A DNA stretch of 56,759 nucleotides from Lachnospiraceae bacterium (lineage in GTDB: Bacteria; Bacillota; Clostridia; Lachnospirales; Lachnospiraceae): positions 1 through 56,759 of the forward strand of contig CAJTCH010000033.1 of assembly GCA_910574715.1 (NCBI GenBank), given 5' to 3'. The position numbers and the translations under genes were made by a program. The notes beneath the pieces are model-generated. The model saw nothing but the letters and a program-made list of their open reading frames with translations. It made no database searches and was not told the DNA's origin. Below are positions 52,622 through 56,759 of the stretch, in pieces; the first letter of the stretch is position 1, and every line of letters starts with the position of its first letter.

Positions 52622-53542
52622 TTAAAGGTTTCTGAAATATTCTCTGCTGATAATCTCCTTTATCCCACCAATGACTGTTTCATAAGGAACATATGTAAAT
52701 AAAAGTTTACCAGTAATTGTTTCGTAATCATTCCGATATACTTCCTTATTTACAATCTCTGCCAGAACGTCATTGATACATACCCCTGTTTTAGCAGACG
52801 GACAGACCAGAAGAGGTTCCCGCAGGCTCCGAACTTCCTGTACAAGTCCTGACAAAGATGCATCCGGCTTCGTGTATTCCATAATCTTGTAAATATCATA
52901 TAAATGCCGTGAATGTCGGTCAACCTTATCTGACAGATAATAATCACAGAGGGCAAAAACCTTATCAATAAGAGTCCGTTCAATCGCCTGTGTTGTGATC
53001 TCAAAAGGCATAAGTCCAAATTCTTCTGCCATTTCCCCCTGCTCCGTCATTTTCAGGAAACGGTAAATATAGTTATCGGCCATACGGCTTACTGTCGGAA
53101 AGGGCAACAGGGCGATATAGGTCTCAATGACTAATTCCGGCTTTAATTCCAATAACGAGGAATAGATGCTGGAATAACTGGCTCTGTAACAGTTATAACT
53201 ACGCCGGCTGCGGGTTTCTTCAATGTTTGCAACAGAGAACCCCATAGACTCTATGGAAGAAACAACCGCCTTTTTTAGCTGCCGCTTGCGGCTTTCGCCA
53301 GGAACACCTTCCGATGCTGCATAGGAAATATCAATATCTTCCGAAAAGCGTTCCAATATCTGATAGCATTTTGTCAGGGATGTCCCGCCCTTAAAAACCA
53401 TTCCCTTTACCCTGGAGGCCAGCTCCCGGAGCGCAAGTGTAACATAATAATCTTTTTCAATGATTCCGGGAGGTATATGCAGTTCGTTAGAAGCAGCGAT
53501 GATAAGCTCACTAAATGCTTCGTGGTCATGATGTAAATTCAT
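52622..53542 (-). CDS. abiEii: AbiEii-type nucleotidyltransferase toxin
   Basis: 306 residues. Motif I KGGTSLTKCY and the metal-binding RFSEDIDIS are those of the AbiEii/AbiGii nucleotidyltransferase family. The later HSRHLYDIYKIM matches the conserved basic/Asp motif. In type IV toxin-antitoxin systems the toxin stops growth by modifying nucleic acid targets and gives abortive-infection resistance. The ATG at 53542 is preferred; an in-frame ATG at 53560 also exists. It overlaps abiEi by 17 bases. Confidence 0.88.
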   Translation of the reverse strand: MNLHHDHEAFSELIIAASNELHIPPGIIEKDYYVTLALRELASRVKGMVFKGGTSLTKCYQILERFSEDIDISYAASEGVPGESRKRQLKKAVVSSIESMGFSVANIEETRSRRSYNCYRASYSSIYSSLLELKPELVIETYIALLPFPTVSRMADNYIYRFLKMTEQGEMAEEFGLMPFEITTQAIERTLIDKVFALCDYYLSDKVDRHSRHLYDIYKIMEYTKPDASLSGLVQEVRSLREPLLVCPSAKTGVCINDVLAEIVNKEVYRNDYETITGKLLFTYVPYETVIGGIKEIISREYFRNL

Positions 53543-54152
53543 AAATAATTCCCCATTCAATCAGTTTTTTTGCAGTAGGACCCGTAATGCCAAGCAGCAC
53601 GCCGGAAAGAAGCTCCTTACTGTAATTTTGCTGCTTTGCATAGTTTTTCAGAAGAATCCCAGTATCAGAATCAGAAAGCTCGGAATATTTTTCTGCCTGG
53701 GAAACGGCATCCAAAAATTGGAGCAGTCCTGCATTTTCCGATGTTATAGTTGTGGCGGGCCGTTTCAGCCGGACGGCCTGGGAGCCTACGGTAACGGTAC
53801 GCCCCTTTGTCGATTCTTTTGACGTTACAATCTCAAGCGTTGCCGGCATCTGGGTTGTTAGACCAATCTGATTGGCAAAAGTGGCTCCGGCGAAGTATCC
53901 ATAGGTTTCTGTTGTACTTTGCACATATTTGCGCATAATGACTTTCATGGGATCTAAATAACTTTTTTTCAGCAGCCGTGATGCTTTGGGAAGATAATAA
54001 ATCCCGGTATCAAAACGCGCCAGATCGCCTGACCTGAGCATCCGTTTGAAATACTGGCGCAACGCATTATCATTAAGCCCATCCAGCCGGATCTCATTTA
54101 TGAAGATTGGTTCGTTATAACCATAGTTTTTTTCCAGATATTCCTTCAGCAT
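53526..54152 (-). CDS. abiEi: AbiEi-type antitoxin / DUF6088 protein
   Basis: 208 residues from the ATG at 54152, with AAGGAG 11 bases upstream. The N-terminal winged helix (NEPIFINEIRLDGLNDNALRQYFKRMLRSGDL, ARFDTGIYYLP) is the DNA-binding part of AbiEi-like antitoxins, which repress their own operon. The C-terminal domain (TTETYGYFAGATFANQIGL, LEIVTSKESTKGR) is typical of DUF6088. It precedes and overlaps the toxin gene in the standard order. Confidence 0.85.
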   Translation of the reverse strand: MLKEYLEKNYGYNEPIFINEIRLDGLNDNALRQYFKRMLRSGDLARFDTGIYYLPKASRLLKKSYLDPMKVIMRKYVQSTTETYGYFAGATFANQIGLTTQMPATLEIVTSKESTKGRTVTVGSQAVRLKRPATTITSENAGLLQFLDAVSQAEKYSELSDSDTGILLKNYAKQQNYSKELLSGVLLGITGPTAKKLIEWGIIYEFTS

Positions 54153-54348
54153 ACAGGTATCCACTCCTTCCACCTCCATACTACCATATTTATACTCAAA
54201 AGGTCAATAGATATGTCAAAATATAGTTTGTATGTTTTTTGCAAAATTATACAGCGAAGATAAAGAAGCGGATACCTTTGGCTGTCTATAAATCCATATG
54301 TTTTCGTATATATTCAAAGGCATACATTGGTTAGGTAACAGAACCTTT

Positions 54349-54762
54349 TTACCGTTCTCCGTCTGGCCGGTCATACCTCAAATGCCCCTGCGACACTTTT
54401 GCATGATTCAGAATCCGGATGAAAGACCTGCCCTGATTCTCCAACGCTTTTTTATATCCGGCTTCTGTCAGAAACAGCCGCATCCGTTCACCTTTATCTC
54501 CTATGGGAGATTCCCTCGAAAGCACATCAAACACAATCATATGCGTCACTTCCGGGTCAAAGCGTTCCAGTGCCATGATGTCATGCCCTTCCAGTTTCTG
54601 GACACCGGATTCCTGTCTTGCCACAGCGATCATCTCTCCAACGGTCCTTGCTTTCCAGGGCAGGTGATAGTTTCTTTGAATATCACAGATCAACTTCTTG
54701 CAGTCATCCTCTGAAAGCTCACGGAGTTTCTTTAGCAGATTTTCTGCAGTGGCCTTTTTATT
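54349..54762 (-). pseudogene. Broken second copy of the 47605-type ICE gene
   Basis: The frame reads ATAENLLKKLRELSEDDCKKLI, GHDIMALERFDPEVTHMIVFDV and GDKGERMRLFLTEAGYKKAL, parallel to residues about 30-160 of the gene at 47605. The first 30 residues are replaced: upstream the frame runs antisense through a relaxase fragment. The ending differs (RILNHAKVSQGHLRYDRPDGER). It has no start codon of its own. Confidence 0.75.
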
Positions 54763-55353
54763 GTGGTCACGAGTATACCGACAGAGCACAGTGATCTCCT
54801 GTATCGCATAAAAAAGGCCAACAACATCCTGCGGGATATTCGGAAGAAAATCGCCGGCCTGACAGATTGGATTAAGGCCATAAAAGAAGAATTGAGCCAG
54901 CCCCAGGCCCCGACACTTGCCGCCCTGTTGACCGACTACTATGAGGGCCGGAACGCCGGAGCATGGAGCCGCAACGCCAGGATTGGGAACCTCAAAGATT
55001 TTGCCGAGGCCGTCAATTTTCTGACCGAGAGAGGCATCGTCACTCTGGAAGATTTGGAGGCCCATATCGCCGCCCAGGGTGAGCGGGCCGAGGCCATCAA
55101 CACGTCCATGAAAGCAAAGCATGAACGTCTGAACGAGTTGAAGGAACTGCTTCATCTTGTTGACCTCTACCGGGATACCAAGCCCATCTATGACGAGTGG
55201 AAGGGTATCAACAGAAACGGAAAGCCTATTCTTCTTACAAGCAGGCCAGGGCTGATATGAAGGAGCTCCATAATGTCCGGGCGAATGTGGAGCATTTGCT
55301 GGACATTCCCACCGGGCGGGAACCGCAGAGGGAATCGCAAAAATCACGACAAT
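54763..55353 (+). pseudogene. C-terminal fragments of a relaxase (MobA family)
   Basis: TEHSDLLYRIKKANNILRDI, SRNARIGNLKDFAEAVNFLTERG and LHLVDLYRDTKPIYDEWKGI are the helical C-terminal region of Tn1549-type relaxases. The frame then breaks. Twelve bases later another frame continues RKAYSSYKQARADMKELHNVRANVEHLLDIPTG to a stop at about 55353. An internal deletion and a frameshift separate the two parts, and the whole catalytic N-terminus is missing. Confidence 0.8.
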
Positions 55354-55452
55354 AGGTTCTCTCCGCTTTTGTTTTTCAGCGTTCCAACGGAATGCGCAGC
55401 CATTGCCAACGGCAATGATCTCAGGGGTTTGGGGATATGTCACCAACAAGCA

Positions 55453-55511
55453 TTTAGCAGAAATTCCGGGTACGGGATTTCTGCTAAATACGCAATCTTA
55501 CGGAAGATTGC
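55453..55511. repeat. Tandem hairpins between relaxase remnants
   Basis: TTTAGCAGAAAT (55453-55464) pairs perfectly with ATTTCTGCTAAA (55477-55488). GCAATCTT (55492-55499) pairs with AAGATTGC (55504-55511). Just upstream CATTGCC and GGCAATG form a third. They stand where the missing relaxase start should be. Possible oriT or recombination-site debris. Confidence 0.6.
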
Positions 55512-55529
55512 ATTGCTTGCCAGTAGTTT

Positions 55530-56622
55530 TGAGAACCTTTATTTAGGTATTGTCTGCATGCACATAGACAAGCACCATGTCCATAATCACATCATCGTGA
55601 GTGCGGTAAATCTGGAGTCTACCAGGAAATTCCGCAACTTTTGGGGTTCCTCCTGGGCTTTGCGCCGGATCAGCGATAAGCTGTGTCTGGAGCATGGCCT
55701 TTCTATTGTCGAAGATCCCAAGCCCAGCCGCGGCCACTATGGAAAATGGCTGGGTGATGGAAACAAACCGCTTTCCTTTCAGAATCAGATCCGTCAGGCC
55801 ATTGACGCCGCCCTGGAGCAGCACCCCTCCACCTTTGAGGATTTCCTGAAAATTCTGGAAGCGTCCGGTGTGGAAGTCACCCGGCGCGGGAAATCTATCA
55901 ATTTCCGTGTTCCAGGGCAAAAGAGCCGAACCCGCTGCAATACGCTAAAAGGAGATTATACTGAACAGGCAATACGGGAAAGGATCGCCGGAACCTATAT
56001 TCCCTCTGTTCAGCCCAAACGGTCCAATTCTTCGGTGAGGATGCTGATTGATATTGACGCCGCAATGCGGGCCGGTAAAGGTGCCGGTTATGAGCGTTGT
56101 GCCAAAGTGTTCAATGTGAAGCAGCTTGCGAAAGCTGTGGCTTACCTGAAAGAGCATGGGGATATGAGCTATGAGGACCTTCAAGCAAAGGCCCAGGCTA
56201 CGACTTCCCGGTTTAATGAGCTTTCCACGCAGATCAAGGATATGGAAAGCCGTTTATCTCAAAATGGAGAATTGCAGAAACAGATCGTCAATTACTCTAA
56301 GACGAGATCTGTCTACATTGCGTATCGAAAAGCCGGTTACAGCAAAAAATTCCGGGCCGAGCATGAGGCTGACATCCTGATCCACCAGGCAGCGAAGAAA
56401 TATTTTGACAGCCTGGGAGTGGAGAAGCTGCCTACCGTAAAGACTCTGCGGGAAGAATATGCCGAAGTGCTGGAGGCCAAGAGAAAAGCCTATGCGGAAT
56501 ATAAGCAGGTACGGGAAGAAATGCGGGAGCTGCAGAATGTGAAGGCCAATATTGACTATCTGCTGGGACCGTCTGCGGAAAGGACACAGGAAAAAGAACA
56601 TTCATACAGCTCTGACGCTTAA
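55530..56622 (+). pseudogene. Relaxase (MobA family) lacking its N-terminus
   Basis: Recognisable from about 55530 (FENLYLGIVCMHIDKHHVHNHIIVSAVNL), which contains the metal-binding HxxxHxH-type histidines. The catalytic Tyr and first ~70 residues are replaced by unrelated sequence, although the frame is open from 55273. The rest is well conserved: FRNFWGSSWALRRISDKLCLEHGLSI, GAGYERCAKVFNVKQLAKAVAYLKE, YSKTRSVYIAYRKAGYSKKF. Without the Tyr it cannot nick DNA. It differs from the fragment at 54763, so two ICE types met here. Confidence 0.78.
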
Positions 56623-56639
56623 AAAAAAATTAATAAAAA

Positions 56640-56663
56640 AACCTCCCATTTTATGGGAAGATG
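56640..56663 (+). terminator. Hairpin after the relaxase remnant
   Basis: CCTCCCATTTTATGGGAAG: a short CCCAT-ATGGG stem preceded by A runs. It could act in either direction; the T run on the minus strand is better. Confidence 0.4.
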
Positions 56664-56728
56664 CGCGATAATAGAAGTAACCAGACAACTATTTTTTCGC
56701 ACCACCATAAAAGAGAGGAGGTTTTACT

Positions 56729-56743
56729 ATGAAGCAAGAATAA
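56729..56743 (+). other. Tiny ORF or broken start of the next gene at the window edge
   Basis: GAGAGGAGG lies nine bases before ATGAAGCAAGAATAA, an excellent initiation site followed by only four codons (MKQE). Either a frameshift has killed the following gene or this is a leader peptide. The window ends 16 bases later. Confidence 0.3.
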
Positions 56744-56759
56744 AAATCAGAAGAAAAGA

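Overview
The window looks like chromosome of a gut-type member of the Clostridia (Bacillota), most likely a Lachnospiraceae. The basis is strong AGGAGG ribosome binding sites with some TTG and GTG starts, an ECF-type thiamine transporter under a TPP riboswitch, a tmRNA without encoded CCA, many Tn916/Tn1549-like mobile-element genes, and two circularly permuted solute-binding lipoproteins of a kind I associate with this family. No rRNA, tRNA or CRISPR array was seen.

Layout. (1) About 200-12,140: an integrative mobilizable element of roughly 12 kb. It has a tyrosine integrase, XRE regulator, excisionase, a repeat- and hairpin-rich candidate oriT and a relaxase. Its cargo is a complete phosphate-uptake and phosphate-sensing set (pstS-pstC-pstA-pstB-phoU-phoP-phoR) with its own candidate Pho box. 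Imperfect repeats at both ends may be the attachment sites. (2) 12.2-15.9 kb: a decayed zone with a 5'-truncated hsdR, a broken glyoxalase-like gene, and fragments of a DUF3990-like gene and an HTH gene. (3) 16-21 kb: ordinary accessory genes: AraC regulator, lipoprotein, YitT protein, Crp/Fnr regulator and a MNT/HEPN toxin-antitoxin pair. (4) 21.0-29.8 kb: a peptide uptake and breakdown locus: M55 D-aminopeptidase, divergent MarR regulator, five-gene peptide ABC transporter and C1 aminopeptidase. Three near-identical operator-like sites overlap its promoters. (5) 29.9-37.4 kb: MATE exporter, cell-wall hydrolase, HAD phosphatase, UppP and an amino-acid ABC transporter whose binding protein is circularly permuted. 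(6) 37.5-40.0 kb: a damaged carbohydrate ABC transporter next to an acyltransferase-like gene. (7) 40.1-44.8 kb: a GH123/DUF4091-like gene, a molybdopterin oxidoreductase and its ferredoxin subunit, flanked by two 164-bp palindromic elements in opposite orientation, one nested in a third. (8) 44.9-46.2 kb: TPP riboswitch-thiT and a MocA-like nucleotidyltransferase. (9) 46.7-47.3 kb: ssrA (tmRNA), with the C-terminal remnant of a phage-type integrase against its 3' end. (10) 47.3-56.8 kb: a collapsed conjugative-element region with truncated relaxases and broken paralogous ICE genes. It carries an AAA+ ATPase/DUF6414-like gene pair and an AbiEi/AbiEii pair, so it reads as a small defence island.

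How the genes work together. The phosphate cargo is a self-contained regulon that would move with the element. The peptide locus imports peptides and hydrolyses them in the cytoplasm under one MarR-type switch. The molybdo-oxidoreductase, ferredoxin and MocA-like genes fit one anaerobic redox function. The ssrA-proximal region is the likeliest home of an undescribed system: the ClpB-like ATPase plus DUF6414-like partner, two bases apart and translationally coupled, beside a known abortive-infection module.
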